64,000 nt of DNA from CAYXDO01 sp964463485 (GCA_964463485.1 CAYXDO010000013.1:45494-109493); one strand, 5' to 3'; positions 41,159 through 52,904 are shown, counted from the stretch's first letter. The notes: generated from the sequence alone by a model not told the origin. Numbers and translations are program-made.

Positions 41159-44107
41159 CTATCGCACGAACGTGCGCGGATTGCGCGCGTAGCGAACCCT
41201 CGACATCAGCGCCGAAAAATCCACCTCTCGTCCTGCAAGAACGGCGACTCCATGATCTTCGATCGCGCCATCGGCGAATTGGATTCGGCCAGGCTCCAGG
41301 AGGCCCTCGACCGCCAAGACATTCACGCCCGTGCTTGCGTTGCGAGAGATGCGAAAGCGTTCCATGGCGACATTCGACTCACCGGAAAGATTGAGTCCGG
41401 CGCCCGATCCCGACGCGCTCGGCCCCGACGCCAGCGAGTCTTCGATGGTGATCTCTTCGAGCCAAACTTCGGACCTGCCCCGCACGAAGATCCCGATCGG
41501 CTCGTTGCGCGAAGCGAGAGCTCGAACCAAGGTCGACGGCCCCGAGAGCTCGATGCCGATCCCTGCAGAATCCAGCACGGTGAGATCTCGAGCATCGACC
41601 GGAGTGTTGATGAGCCGTACGCCAGCGCTCGACGAGCCATCGATCCGAACCCGCTCGAGGTCGAGAGATCGCGCGCCTTCGGCGAAGATCCCGTTGTAGG
41701 CGCCACGGACCCAGGTGTCGCGGATGGCCGCGATGGTCCCTGCTTCGAGTCGAATCGGTCCGCGGTCCGAGCGCATCCCTCTCACGTTCACCGTCGAGTC
41801 CAGCGCTGCAATCGAGTTGAAGGACTCCTGGTCGAAGGGCTCCTGGTCTGTGCCGACGAAGGTGACCTCTTCGAAGTCGACCCGAGTCGCTGGTCCCTCC
41901 ACGATCGCTCCGGCAATTGTTCCTTCGAAGCCCACCGAGCGCAGGGAGGCCCGCGATCCGAGGCGAAGCATCGAGCCGGTCGTGCCTCCTCGGATCAAGA
42001 CGTGAGCGAGCGTGACGGTGGAGGCGTCGACCAACAGGCCTGATGAATTCGAGTCCAAGAGCGCCCGCTCGAGAGTCATCACGGAGTCCAAAGCCGTGGC
42101 TCCAAAATCTCCGTGGTTCGAGCCCAACACCATCAAATCCTCCACGACCGCGATGGAACCGTCCAAAATAGCCATCCCGGCATGTTCGTTTCTCGCGAGG
42201 AGAGCTCGTCTCAGGTCGACCCGCGACTCTCGGGCGACAATCCCAGCTCCCGCCTCGCTCGAACCGCTCGACAGATGGTCTCGGATGACGAGATCAGAGC
42301 CCTCGAGCCGGGAGCTCTGCAGCGCGATCGCGGGTCCCTCGTTGGACTCGATCAGCGTTCGCCTGACAATTGCCTCGGCGCCGACGACTTCGAGTCCAGC
42401 CTGCCGTCCGCCTCGGATCACGGCGTCTTGCAGCTCGAGCAGACTCGAGGGTCCGACCAACTCGATGGCAGCCGACGTGGTCCCCTGAATCACCGCACGA
42501 TCTAGGGTCGCGCGAGCTCCCGCGGCGATTCTCACCGCCGTCTGGTCCGAAGACCCCGAGTCGCCTCGAACCCAAAGCCCGGAAATCGAGGCAGTCGCGC
42601 CACTCTCGAGCAGAATCGCGACCTCGTCGACCTGGTCGATCACGACCTCCGAGAGATCGACCAGACCCGCCGTCCGAATTCCGTAGGGAAGCGGTTCCGC
42701 GCTCGACAAAGCACGAACGAACAAATGACCTCCGAGAAGGCTCGTGCCCTCGCCGACCAGCACTCCCGTGCCCGACCAGTCGACCCGCACGCCGTCGGCG
42801 CTGAAGCTCGCTCCAGATTCAACGACGATACCTTCCGCATCTTTGCCACGAATCCAAACGTCTCGGCCCGTCGAGCGCCCGCCATCTCTCGTGATCCAAC
42901 CCCAGCCCCGTGGTCCGAGTCCCTCGAGCAGCAGTCCTTCGCCTTCGAACGAACCGCCGTTGATGCGAAGCGGCTGCCAGCCAGAGACGTGGACGCTGCG
43001 GAGCTTGACGTCGGTGGTGCTTCCAGTGGATTCGATCGTCGCGACGCAGCAGGGACCAGAGATCGATATTTTGGTCTCTGCGACACAGGCACCTACGACC
43101 GTCACTGGGTTCGTCATCTCGACCCGCTCGACGTATGTGCCCTTTCCGAGTGCGATGGTGGCGCCCGCAGATGGAGCTCGGAGAATGGCTTCGGAGAGTG
43201 TTCGAAAGGGACTCACCAGGCGGCCATCACCTGAGATGGTGGCTTTGGCGCTCACGTACAGCACCGGTCCGCCCAGCGCCGACACGTCCGCGTACTCTCC
43301 CGGCGGGCACTCAGAGCCAAGCCGGACGCAGCCCTCGCCAGGGAACAGCTCGACCTGATCCGGAGGGCATTCTGCGAGCACCATCGGAGGCGGCTCACAA
43401 TATGAAGCGCCATCGCGTGAAGACTCTGCCCAGCTCGACGGACAGGGAGTGAGGATCGGCGGCGCGGGCGGGTTGGGTCGCTCGATGGGGTCATCGACGA
43501 TGGTAGGCTGCGCTGGTTGCAGAACCTGGGTCGGCTCGGGGCACGGTAACGTGCAAGCCACGTCCGCGTCTCCCGGCTCGACGAGGCAACCGCCTTCTTC
43601 GGCGCATCGGGGCAGGTCGAGGTCGGGGAGGTAGAACTCGGGGATGGTTGCTTCCAAAGTGAGCTCAGACCACACGAGCTCGGTTGGGTCCAGGGCATAG
43701 GAGGCAGCCGGCCGTGGCAGCAACCTGCCCGATCCCGGAATGACGGATGCCACCTCTCCACCAGCTTGGATCTGAAGCTCCGAGAGCGACCATTCGTAAA
43801 CCAAAGCGTGGACCGGAAAGCTCTCGAGCCCACGAAACAAGGGGTCTGAATCGAAAGACAGACCAGTGAGCCGCGTATCCGCGCCGCTCCCAGAGAGCAG
43901 GACGATCGACTGGACCCCTTCAGAGGCGGAGAGCCGAGCGAGCTGGTTTTCACAGCTCGAGGCCAATGCCAGTATCAGACAAGCCCAGGCCAGTCGAGCC
44001 CACCATTGCGTTCGTGGAGAGTTGGAAGTCGATCGAGGTATGCTGTGATTGAACCGCGTCCAAACGGCAGAGGCAAGTCCGCGCCACCGAATTCGCTCTT
44101 GGGCCAC
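41159..44107 (-). CDS. Right-handed beta-helix lipoprotein
   Basis: A protein of about 980 aa. The signal WWARLAWACLILALASSCEN carries a lipobox Cys. No ATG lies close upstream; GTG 44107 is the nearest plausible start and ATG 44164 the longer one, so the N-terminus is uncertain. After a Pro/Cys-rich region (CAEEGGCLVEPGDADVAC, CPSSWAESSRDGASYC) comes GEYADVSALGGPVLYVSAKA and DUF1565-like SPFRTLSEAILRAPSAGATI. About 600 residues of parallel beta-helix follow (repeating DVWIRG, EGVQ, LIRGGT, VRIDGS turns). Such folds bind or cleave polysaccharides; no catalytic residues were identified. It is divergent from the copper-monooxygenase-like gene. Confidence 0.75.
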   Translation of the reverse strand: MAQERIRWRGLASAVWTRFNHSIPRSTSNSPRTQWWARLAWACLILALASSCENQLARLSASEGVQSIVLLSGSGADTRLTGLSFDSDPLFRGLESFPVHALVYEWSLSELQIQAGGEVASVIPGSGRLLPRPAASYALDPTELVWSELTLEATIPEFYLPDLDLPRCAEEGGCLVEPGDADVACTLPCPEPTQVLQPAQPTIVDDPIERPNPPAPPILTPCPSSWAESSRDGASYCEPPPMVLAECPPDQVELFPGEGCVRLGSECPPGEYADVSALGGPVLYVSAKATISGDGRLVSPFRTLSEAILRAPSAGATIALGKGTYVERVEMTNPVTVVGACVAETKISISGPCCVATIESTGSTTDVKLRSVHVSGWQPLRINGGSFEGEGLLLEGLGPRGWGWITRDGGRSTGRDVWIRGKDAEGIVVESGASFSADGVRVDWSGTGVLVGEGTSLLGGHLFVRALSSAEPLPYGIRTAGLVDLSEVVIDQVDEVAILLESGATASISGLWVRGDSGSSDQTAVRIAAGARATLDRAVIQGTTSAAIELVGPSSLLELQDAVIRGGRQAGLEVVGAEAIVRRTLIESNEGPAIALQSSRLEGSDLVIRDHLSSGSSEAGAGIVARESRVDLRRALLARNEHAGMAILDGSIAVVEDLMVLGSNHGDFGATALDSVMTLERALLDSNSSGLLVDASTVTLAHVLIRGGTTGSMLRLGSRASLRSVGFEGTIAGAIVEGPATRVDFEEVTFVGTDQEPFDQESFNSIAALDSTVNVRGMRSDRGPIRLEAGTIAAIRDTWVRGAYNGIFAEGARSLDLERVRIDGSSSAGVRLINTPVDARDLTVLDSAGIGIELSGPSTLVRALASRNEPIGIFVRGRSEVWLEEITIEDSLASGPSASGSGAGLNLSGESNVAMERFRISRNASTGVNVLAVEGLLEPGRIQFADGAIEDHGVAVLAGREVDFSALMSRVRYARNPRTFVR

Positions 44108-44283
44108 GAACGAGCCTCGACCCCGGAATGATATCCGCAGTTGGCGACCGAAGCCGACGGACAAATGGGAACCTGGAAGGCGAATGGGATGACATTTCCG
44201 AGTCTCGTCGAGCCGTCTCTGTCTCGAAGCGGTCCGGCGAGCGTCGTATACAACCGACTTCGAATCGGGACGACGATGAAGTC

Positions 44284-45636
44284 GTGCGACGTGCCTGGCT
44301 TGCTTTGATCATGGTCTCCTGCAGCGAGAGCTCGATCCAGCCGCCTGACGCCGCGATGCCCTATCGCACGTACTGGCAGGACATCGACCCCATTCTCGAG
44401 GCCCGCTGTCGCTTGTGCCACCAAGATCCCCCGCTCTATGGAGCTCCGCGGCCTCTGATGACGTATGCCCAAACTCAGGCGCTCTATGGGGCAGAGCCCA
44501 TCCACGTGTTGATGGCAAGACGCGTGACCGCTCGTCAGAATGCCATGCCACCGCCCTCTCAGCCCCAGCTCAGCGAAGACGAAAAACAGATGTTCGTGGC
44601 TTGGACCTACCACGGAGCTCCGGAAGGATCTCGCCCCGACGCCGGCATCCCGAGTCCGAGCGACGCGGGTATCGAGCTCGATGCCACGGCAACAGGCACG
44701 GTGGCCCCCGACGCTGGATTGCCGACCGAAGGCCTGGATGCAGGCGAGTCGGAGGACGGCTCGACGCCGGACGCCTCACAAAGCTCCCCATTTCGCACGA
44801 TGGATATCCTCGCCCACGCCAATGGCTCGACCGATCCGTACCCACTTCCCGTCGAGCACACGAACTACCGCTGCTGGAGCTACACCGTACCTCCAGGCTC
44901 GACGGATCATTCCTTCGTGGTGCGCATCGAACCCATCATAGACAACCCCCGTCATCTCCACCATATCCTGCTCTTCCGGGTCCGGAGCGGCAATGCGGAA
45001 GACGGTCCGTTCTCTTGTGGTGGCTTGCCGGTAACTTGGGACATGGTCGCCGGGTGGGCTCCAGGGCGGACCGAAACTGTCCTGCCCCCAGGGACCGGAT
45101 TTCGGGCCTTCGCCGGAGATCGCTATGTGGTTCAGGCCCACTACGACAGCGTCGCCGCACCTGGACAATTCGACCGAAGCGGGATGCGAATCCACATCTC
45201 CGATGATCCCTCGCTCACCGAAGCCGGGGTGCTCTGGCATGGAACCAGCTGGCTCACGCCGCTGCATGGCTCGAGTGTGTCGAAGCGCTGGATGTGCCAG
45301 GTGAGGCGAGACTTTTCGATCTACGAGATCTTCCCGCACATGCACCAGAGCGGGCTGCGAATTCTCTTGGAGCTCCAACGAGACGGCGATTCGACCTGGA
45401 ACGTCGTGAGCGACATCCCAACTTGGAGCTTCGACGATCAACCCAATGTGCTCGTGCCGGCCGCGTATCGCGAGCTCCACCCGGGCGACCGGCTGAGAAC
45501 GACTTGTTGGTGGGACACGATGGGTCGTTCGGTTTCCTTCGGTGAGGCTTCGGATGATGAGATGTGTTTTCATTTCATCACTCACGCGCCGATCATCCCA
45601 AATCCAAATACGGCCTGTGTCGGAGTCGTGCCGTGA
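44284..45636 (+). CDS. Lipoprotein with haem c motif and copper type II monooxygenase-like domain
   Basis: A 450-aa lipoprotein. GTG 44284 yields a short signal (MRRAWLALIMVSC, Cys13). A cytochrome c-like CRLCH at residues 42-46 follows, within an 80-aa domain. After an Asp/Ala/Gly linker comes a domain with RHLHHILLFRV, YVVQAHYDS, FPHMHQSG and TTCWWD...FGEASDDEMCF. This His-His / His / His-x-His / Met pattern resembles ascorbate-dependent copper type II monooxygenases (PHM/DBM family). It overlaps the next gene as GTGA. Periplasmic or surface redox role inferred; copper binding is untested. Confidence 0.72.
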   Translation: MRRAWLALIMVSCSESSIQPPDAAMPYRTYWQDIDPILEARCRLCHQDPPLYGAPRPLMTYAQTQALYGAEPIHVLMARRVTARQNAMPPPSQPQLSEDEKQMFVAWTYHGAPEGSRPDAGIPSPSDAGIELDATATGTVAPDAGLPTEGLDAGESEDGSTPDASQSSPFRTMDILAHANGSTDPYPLPVEHTNYRCWSYTVPPGSTDHSFVVRIEPIIDNPRHLHHILLFRVRSGNAEDGPFSCGGLPVTWDMVAGWAPGRTETVLPPGTGFRAFAGDRYVVQAHYDSVAAPGQFDRSGMRIHISDDPSLTEAGVLWHGTSWLTPLHGSSVSKRWMCQVRRDFSIYEIFPHMHQSGLRILLELQRDGDSTWNVVSDIPTWSFDDQPNVLVPAAYRELHPGDRLRTTCWWDTMGRSVSFGEASDDEMCFHFITHAPIIPNPNTACVGVVP

Positions 45637-48600
45637 TCGAGAGTCATGAGTCGATCGGGTCGAGCGATCCTACCATAACCCAGCGTCGAGCCTTCGCGCT
45701 CGCTCTGATCGTCTCGTCGGGATGTGATTGTGGAGGCGGTGATGCACTCACCCAAGTCGTCCGAGAGCTCTCCGTCGCGCCCCAGGTCGTCGACTTTGGC
45801 GCAGTTGCGGTTGGAACGCTGTCGGCCCGACAGGTTCGGCTGACCAACGAGGGCACGGTCGCGCTCGTCATCACGTCGATTGAGGGGGCAGCTTCCGGAT
45901 CGCCCTTTGCGATTTCGGGCGAGGCCCCGAGGTCCATCCCGCCCAAGGCGAGCGTCGACCTGGGACTCGCTTTTCTGCCCCGAACGCGGGGTTTGGCGGA
46001 GGATACCTTTCGGATCGAGGTCCTGGACGAAGGAGTACACGACCTGACTTTGACCGGACGGGGGATCGTCCCCGGAGTCGAGCTCGAGATCCAGGGGGAG
46101 AGCTGCCAGGACGCACCAGGCTCACTCTCGTTCGGGACGGCCGCGGTCAGCGTTCCTGTCGAGAAGTCACTGCGTCTGCGGGCGATCGGGTCGGTACCCG
46201 TGACGATTCTTTCGGCGGAGATCCGAGGTTCAGATGCCCCAAGCTTCAGCGTCGTTCAGTCCCCTGTCGGAGAGCGGATCTCTCCCCCCGCCGCCGCGTC
46301 CCTGACCCTTCGTTTCGATCCGGCCCGCGAAGGTCCGGTCTCGGCGGAGGTGAATATCATCACGGATGCCCCAGATGGGGCGCTGACCGTTTCACTCTGT
46401 GGCGCTGGAATCATTCCGGTCTTGTGCGCGACCCCGGTGCCGCTCGACTTTGGCAGTATCGTCTTGGGTCAAACGGCTACGGCTTCGCTCAGAGTCAGCA
46501 ATTGTGGCTCCGAGACTTTGGCCTTGGCGGGAGCCGAGATTTCCATGGATGGCGCATATACATCCGATCCCGGCTTCGCCGTCGAGGGCTCTGCGCCGTC
46601 AGCGCTGGATCCCGCGGAGTCCTTCGATCTGACCATTCGTTACACGGCCGCGGTCGAGGGCCCGTCGTCCGGTTACTTGAGGATCGCCACGGATTCGATG
46701 ATCCAGGCCACCGCCTATTTTCCGCTGACCGGTCGAGGGCTCGCGCCCTGCGAGCTCAGCGCGGTTCCAGACCGGCTCTTCTTCTTCGGGATCCCACCTT
46801 CTACGTACTCCGAGCGAAACGTCATGGTGCTCAATGAGACGATGCAGCCGTGTACGATCACGCGCCTGGAGATCATCGGATCCAGCGTTTTTTCGCTTCA
46901 GGGCGGAGCTCGGGTTCCGGAGGTCGTCGACTCGGGCGACGTTCGGCAACTCACGGTTCGGTTTGCTCCGACGGGCCCGGGCCCCGACTCGGCCGTGCTC
47001 GAGCTCGAGGCCAATGGGTCGACCGGGCCGACCGGGTCAACCGAACGGATCGAGCTGAGCGGAAATGGGCCAGTCGGAGAGGGCTGCCATTTGCAGGCGA
47101 CTCCAGACTTCTTGAGCTTTGGCGTGGTCGCTCCGTCAATCCGGCAGAGTCGAAGTGTAGAGTTGGTCAACGTCTCTGAATTCGAGTGTACGGTCACCGG
47201 CGTCACCGTCGATCCCGCTTCGGACCCAGGTTTCGGCCGCACCGCCCAGCCCGTGGCTCCGCTCGCGCCGAGAGCTCGCGCTGTCATCGAGGTGAGTTAT
47301 ACCGCCGTGATGGCAGGACGAGCCCGCGGACGATTGACGGTGGAGTCCAATGATGTCACCGTGCCGATTCTCCAAATACCGCTCTTCGCAGAGAGTCCGC
47401 GACCCGGCATCTGTGTGGATCCCACGCATCTGTCTTATGGCGCGGTCCAGGGCTTCCGGGATTTGAGCTTCGACATCATCGCCTGCGGAGGCCGTGACGT
47501 CTGGGTGACAGGTCTGCCTTTTTCGCGGAGCGATCCTCAGTTTTCGATCTTGGCTCCGCCGACGTTTCCGTTCCAATTGGCGGCGGGCAGCCGCCAGACC
47601 ATCAGCGTTCGATATACCCCATCGGGTTCGGCCGGTGCTTCGGCCACGATCGAGGTCACCTCCGATTCGGAGCCCTCCGATGTTCCGGTCATCCTCGACG
47701 GCGGGCCCGAGATCGTCCCGGTCGAGGCCGGACGTTTCTTGTATTCTTGGAGCGCCACGATTCGCTCTGGAGTGTCTGGAGACATCAACCGATTGCCTCT
47801 CCAAGGCGCAGGAGCGAGGAGCTCCTATTGGGGAAGCGGCACCAACAAGCCCTGCTCCGGGTGCCATTCGGTGTCACCCGACGGCAGGTACGTGGCGCTC
47901 GTGGAGCTGACGTTTCCGCCCACCGTGCTCGAGCTGAAAGTGATCGACACCCTGACGGACTCGGCGGTGACTTTGCCTTTCAGCACGAGGAAAGCGTTCT
48001 TGGCGAGCTGGCGTCCGGACGTGGCGACCAATCCCCCCTATCAGTTCGCGTTCGACGATGACGGCGTCGTGAAGATCGCGTCGGTGACGGGTGGCGTCTT
48101 GCGCGAGCTCCAGGGCGCCAACGATCGTCAGTATCGAAACAAGATGCCGAGCTGGGGTCCGAACGGGCAAATTGCTTTTGTGCGGGGCACGAGCGACCTC
48201 GAGCCCTCCCTCACGCGACCCACCACTGCGGTGGGATTTTCCGGCATCAGCGACGTGATGCTGGTCGATGAGAATGGAGGAACACCGGTTCCGCTCAACG
48301 GTGCCAGCGGCAACAACCTCCTGAACTATTACCCGACCCACTCTCCCGACGGAGGTTGGATCGCGCTGACGACGAGTCGCTCCGGAAGTACCTACGCCGC
48401 CAACGACTCCCGCGTCGTGCTGGTCGCCGCGGACAACTCTGGAGCGGTGAGCGATCTAACGAGTGCAAATGGAAGCTCGGGCGCCTCGTTTCCAACTTGG
48501 AGCGCCGACGGGTCTTTGTTGAGCTTCAGTTGCCCGCCGAATCGGGGAGGTCAAGGCGACTGGGACATCTGGTATGTACCCATCGACGGCGCGACGGGAC

Positions 48601-48674
48601 GGGACGGTCCGGCGGTCAACCTCGTGGAGGCCAACTCATCCGGCTTCGACCACATCGCGAGATGGACCCGGTGA
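45633..48674 (+). CDS. Choice-of-anchor/ASH-repeat lipoprotein with C-terminal PD40 propeller and CxxCH
   Basis: A 1013-aa lipoprotein. GTG 45633 overlaps the previous stop and gives lipobox VSSGCDC. Six or seven beta-sandwich repeats follow (VVDFGAVAVGTLSARQVRLTN, PLDFGSIVLGQTATASLRVS, FLSFGVVAPSIRQSRSVELV), the choice-of-anchor-D/ASH pattern. Residues about 720-1013 are WD40/PD40-like: PCSGCHSVSPDGRYVAL carries a CxxCH at 741-745, then MPSWGPNGQIAFVRG and YPTHSPDGGWIALTTS. The cytochrome motif in a propeller repeat is unusual. It is coupled to the copper-monooxygenase-like gene. Confidence 0.78.
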   Translation: MIESHESIGSSDPTITQRRAFALALIVSSGCDCGGGDALTQVVRELSVAPQVVDFGAVAVGTLSARQVRLTNEGTVALVITSIEGAASGSPFAISGEAPRSIPPKASVDLGLAFLPRTRGLAEDTFRIEVLDEGVHDLTLTGRGIVPGVELEIQGESCQDAPGSLSFGTAAVSVPVEKSLRLRAIGSVPVTILSAEIRGSDAPSFSVVQSPVGERISPPAAASLTLRFDPAREGPVSAEVNIITDAPDGALTVSLCGAGIIPVLCATPVPLDFGSIVLGQTATASLRVSNCGSETLALAGAEISMDGAYTSDPGFAVEGSAPSALDPAESFDLTIRYTAAVEGPSSGYLRIATDSMIQATAYFPLTGRGLAPCELSAVPDRLFFFGIPPSTYSERNVMVLNETMQPCTITRLEIIGSSVFSLQGGARVPEVVDSGDVRQLTVRFAPTGPGPDSAVLELEANGSTGPTGSTERIELSGNGPVGEGCHLQATPDFLSFGVVAPSIRQSRSVELVNVSEFECTVTGVTVDPASDPGFGRTAQPVAPLAPRARAVIEVSYTAVMAGRARGRLTVESNDVTVPILQIPLFAESPRPGICVDPTHLSYGAVQGFRDLSFDIIACGGRDVWVTGLPFSRSDPQFSILAPPTFPFQLAAGSRQTISVRYTPSGSAGASATIEVTSDSEPSDVPVILDGGPEIVPVEAGRFLYSWSATIRSGVSGDINRLPLQGAGARSSYWGSGTNKPCSGCHSVSPDGRYVALVELTFPPTVLELKVIDTLTDSAVTLPFSTRKAFLASWRPDVATNPPYQFAFDDDGVVKIASVTGGVLRELQGANDRQYRNKMPSWGPNGQIAFVRGTSDLEPSLTRPTTAVGFSGISDVMLVDENGGTPVPLNGASGNNLLNYYPTHSPDGGWIALTTSRSGSTYAANDSRVVLVAADNSGAVSDLTSANGSSGASFPTWSADGSLLSFSCPPNRGGQGDWDIWYVPIDGATGRDGPAVNLVEANSSGFDHIARWTR

Positions 48675-48788
48675 CGATCCGTCGAGGCTGAAGTCCAGAA
48701 GACGAGGTCATCCGTGCTCGATCATCCGGAATCCTGTGCACGCAGTTCTTCATCGCCGGTGCTTGCCTGATCGAGTAGGTTCCGCGCG

Positions 48789-50141
48789 GTGTTCAAGCGC
48801 CTCCTGATCGCGAACCGCGGCGAGATCGCTCGACGGGTCATTCGCGCGGCTCACGTCATGGGCATCGAAGCCGTGGCCGTGTTCTCCGAGGCTGACCGGG
48901 ACGCTCCTTTCGTTCGCGAGGCAGACCAGGCGGTGTGTCTCGGACCCGCGCAAGCCTCGAGGTCGTACCTCGACGCCGACGCGGTCATCCAAGCGGCGAT
49001 CCAGTCCGAGTCACACGCGATCCATCCCGGCTATGGTTTTTTGGCGGAGAACGCGGTGTTTGCCGAGCGCGTGCTCGAGCAGCGCATCGCCTGGATCGGG
49101 CCGCCTCCGCGCGTGATTCGACTCATGGGCGAGAAGGCCTCCGCGCGCGCCGCGGCCAACGCGGCCGGGCTGCCGGTCATCCCCGGCTCGCTGGGGCTCG
49201 TGGCTTCGGTCGCGGAGGCGCTGGAGGTCGCCGAGGCGATCGGTTGGCCGGTCTTGCTCAAGGCGGATGCAGGGGGTGGCGGCCGCGGCATGCGGCGCGC
49301 CGAGGACGCCGCTTCCCTCGAGCGAGCGTTTCACTCGGCAAGCGCTGAGGCACGTGCAGCGTTTGGGAGCGGCGCCCTCTACGTGGAGAAGCTCCTCGGC
49401 TCCGCGCGGCATATCGAGTTCCAGATTCTGGCGGACAAATACGGCAAAGCGATTCATCTGTTCGAGCGCGAGTGTTCCATTCAGCGTCGGCACCAGAAGC
49501 TCCTCGAAGAGGCGCCCTCCGTCGTGCTCGACGACGCTCGCCGCAACGCCATGGGGCGCAAGGTCGCGGACGCCGTCGCCAAGATGGGTTACGTCGGCGC
49601 GGGGACCGTCGAGTTTTTGTTCGAACGTGAGTCCCGGGAGCTCTACTTCATCGAGATGAACACGCGGCTTCAGGTCGAGCACCCCGTGACCGAGATGATC
49701 ACAGGCGTCGACCTCGTGGTCGCCCAGATCCGCATCGCAGCCGGCGAGCCCTTGTGGCTGAGGCAAGAGGACGTTCGCCGCGAGGGCCACGCCCTCGAGC
49801 TTCGGCTCTGCGCCGAGGACCCCGAGGACGAGTTCCGACCGACGCCTGGGACGATCACGACGTTCAGCGTCCCGGTCGGCCCGCTCGGCGCAGGTCGAGT
49901 GCGCGTCGATTCCGCGGTCGAAGCAGGCTCCAAGATCCCGCCCTACTACGATTCTCTCGTCGCGAAGTTGATCGCGTGGGGCCCTGACCGCGGTTCCGCC
50001 ATCGAGACCGCCAAGGACGCCCTGAGCAAGACCCAGATCCAAGGCGTAGCCACGACCGCTCCGCTCCATCGCGCCCTACTCGACGCGGAGCCCTTTCGCG
50101 CCGGAGATCTGCAAATCGGCGTGATCCCCGGCTGGACCTGA
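48789..50141 (+). CDS. Biotin carboxylase subunit of acyl-CoA carboxylase
   Basis: A 450-aa ATP-grasp enzyme that carboxylates the biotin of the carrier protein. MFKRLLIANRGEIARRVIRA, GYGFLAENAVFAE, the Gly-rich loop KADAGGGGRGMRRA, SARHIEFQILADKYG, RECSIQRRHQKLLEEAPS and FIEMNTRLQVEHPVTE are all canonical AccC motifs. GTG 48789 is the start. It heads a three-gene operon with the carboxyltransferase (10-bp gap) and biotin carrier. It could serve acetyl-, propionyl- or another acyl-CoA. Confidence 0.95.
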   Translation: MFKRLLIANRGEIARRVIRAAHVMGIEAVAVFSEADRDAPFVREADQAVCLGPAQASRSYLDADAVIQAAIQSESHAIHPGYGFLAENAVFAERVLEQRIAWIGPPPRVIRLMGEKASARAAANAAGLPVIPGSLGLVASVAEALEVAEAIGWPVLLKADAGGGGRGMRRAEDAASLERAFHSASAEARAAFGSGALYVEKLLGSARHIEFQILADKYGKAIHLFERECSIQRRHQKLLEEAPSVVLDDARRNAMGRKVADAVAKMGYVGAGTVEFLFERESRELYFIEMNTRLQVEHPVTEMITGVDLVVAQIRIAAGEPLWLRQEDVRREGHALELRLCAEDPEDEFRPTPGTITTFSVPVGPLGAGRVRVDSAVEAGSKIPPYYDSLVAKLIAWGPDRGSAIETAKDALSKTQIQGVATTAPLHRALLDAEPFRAGDLQIGVIPGWT

Positions 50142-50151
50142 GAGACTCCCG

Positions 50152-51881
<1,730 letters not shown>

Positions 51882-51885
<4 letters not shown>

Positions 51886-52436
51886 AGACGCTCACGGCAC
51901 TGACGGCGCTGGGGGACTCGGGCCTCGTGCTCGGAGCTCCAAAGGTGGGCATTTTTCGTCCTGAGTCATCGACCGGTGACTTCGTTCGCCCTGGGACTCG
52001 GCTCGGCACGCTCACCATCTTGGGCCGACATTTTCGGGTGGTCGCGCCCGCCGAGGCCACCGGCCAGCTCCGGCTGATCGTCCCGGCGGCGCCGACTCCG
52101 GTCGGCTACGGGACGCCATTGGCGTCGGTCGACGTCGCGACGCTCTCGGTCGCAGAGGCCAAGGTCGAGGCGAAGAACCTCGACGCCCATGCGTTCGTGC
52201 GCTCGCCGATTCACGGAGTCTTCTACGTGCGCCCAGCGCCGGAAGCTCCGCCGTTCGTCAAGTCGGGAGACGAAATCACCACGGGCAAAGCCATTGGGCT
52301 CGTCGAAGTCATGAAGACATTTCACCCAGTGACGTTCGACGGTGCGCGAGCCCGGGTCATCGACGTGCTTGTGAGTGACCGAGTCGAGGTCGCCCGGGAC
52401 CAGCCCCTGATCTCGCTGGAACCCCTGGCGCCGTAG
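51882..52436 (+). CDS. Biotin carboxyl carrier protein with degenerate duplicated domain
   Basis: A 184-aa carrier for the adjacent carboxylase. The C-terminal domain (about residues 103-181) is a biotinyl domain: FVRSPIHGVFYVRPAP, FVKSGDEITTGKAIGLVEVMKTFHPV (biotin Lys in EVMKTF) and VEVARDQPLISLEP. The first half (about 18-86) follows the same strand pattern: KVGIFRPESS, FVRPGTRLGTLTILGRHFRV and TPVGYGTPLASVD. The M-K-M turn is replaced by ILGRHF, so it cannot carry biotin. ATG 51882 overlaps the carboxyltransferase stop. Confidence 0.88.
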
Positions 52437-52514
52437 GTCCCCAGGTCGGGATCAGACTGCCGACACCTCGAGTCCCCAGACTCATACTCAGGCTGTCGCG
52501 CGGACCTGTACTCG

Positions 52515-52556
52515 GGAAAAAAAAGAAAGGGCGGCGGAAACGAATTCCCGCCGCCC
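52515..52556 (-). terminator. Strong Rho-independent terminator, minus-strand orientation
   Basis: A perfect 9-bp GC stem, GGGCGGCGG (52529-52537) and CCGCCGCCC (52548-52556), has a 10-nt loop. On the minus strand it is followed by CTTTCTTTTTTTTCCC, a T-rich tract. Read on the plus strand it lacks a T tract, so it does not terminate the carboxylase operon. It implies a short minus-strand transcript starting between about 52630 and 52900. Confidence 0.7.
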
Positions 52557-52588
52557 GTCGGGCTGGTCTCCGCGAGGGAGGCGCCAGC

Positions 52589-52627
52589 TCAGCCTTGCTC
52601 CCTCGACGGATACTTCGATTGACTCAC
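52589..52627 (-). CDS. Candidate 12-aa peptide before terminator
   Basis: GTG at 52627 is preceded, with a 7-nt spacer, by GGAGGAGGAG (52635-52644), one of the best Shine-Dalgarno matches in the window. It encodes MSQSKYPSREQG and stops. A 7-bp hairpin (GAGGGAG/CTCCCTC, 52574-52604) and then the strong terminator follow. The same frame stays open upstream to an ATG at 52834 (81 aa), but that extension is Arg-rich. It could be a leader peptide, a small protein, or chance sequence in a small RNA. Confidence 0.3.
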   Translation of the reverse strand: MSQSKYPSREQG

Positions 52628-52904
52628 GCTGTAGCTCCTCCTCCGGCCAACCCGCCGGCACCCCTCGCGAACCGCGACACGGCTCGACGTGGCCGCATCA
52701 GGACGACGACTCAGCGCATCCTGGCGGCCCCGGGTGTTCTCTTGTACGAGGGTCATGCCCCCGGTGGTCTGGGTGTCGCCCGGAGACCATCTCCAGGCGC
52801 GCGGCTCGGCCCACGTAACGGCGGCACGAGCCATGGTCAGATCCTAACGCTGCGACCCAGCGGCCGCTACGGGTGGACAACCCCGATTCATAGGTGATCA
52901 CTTT

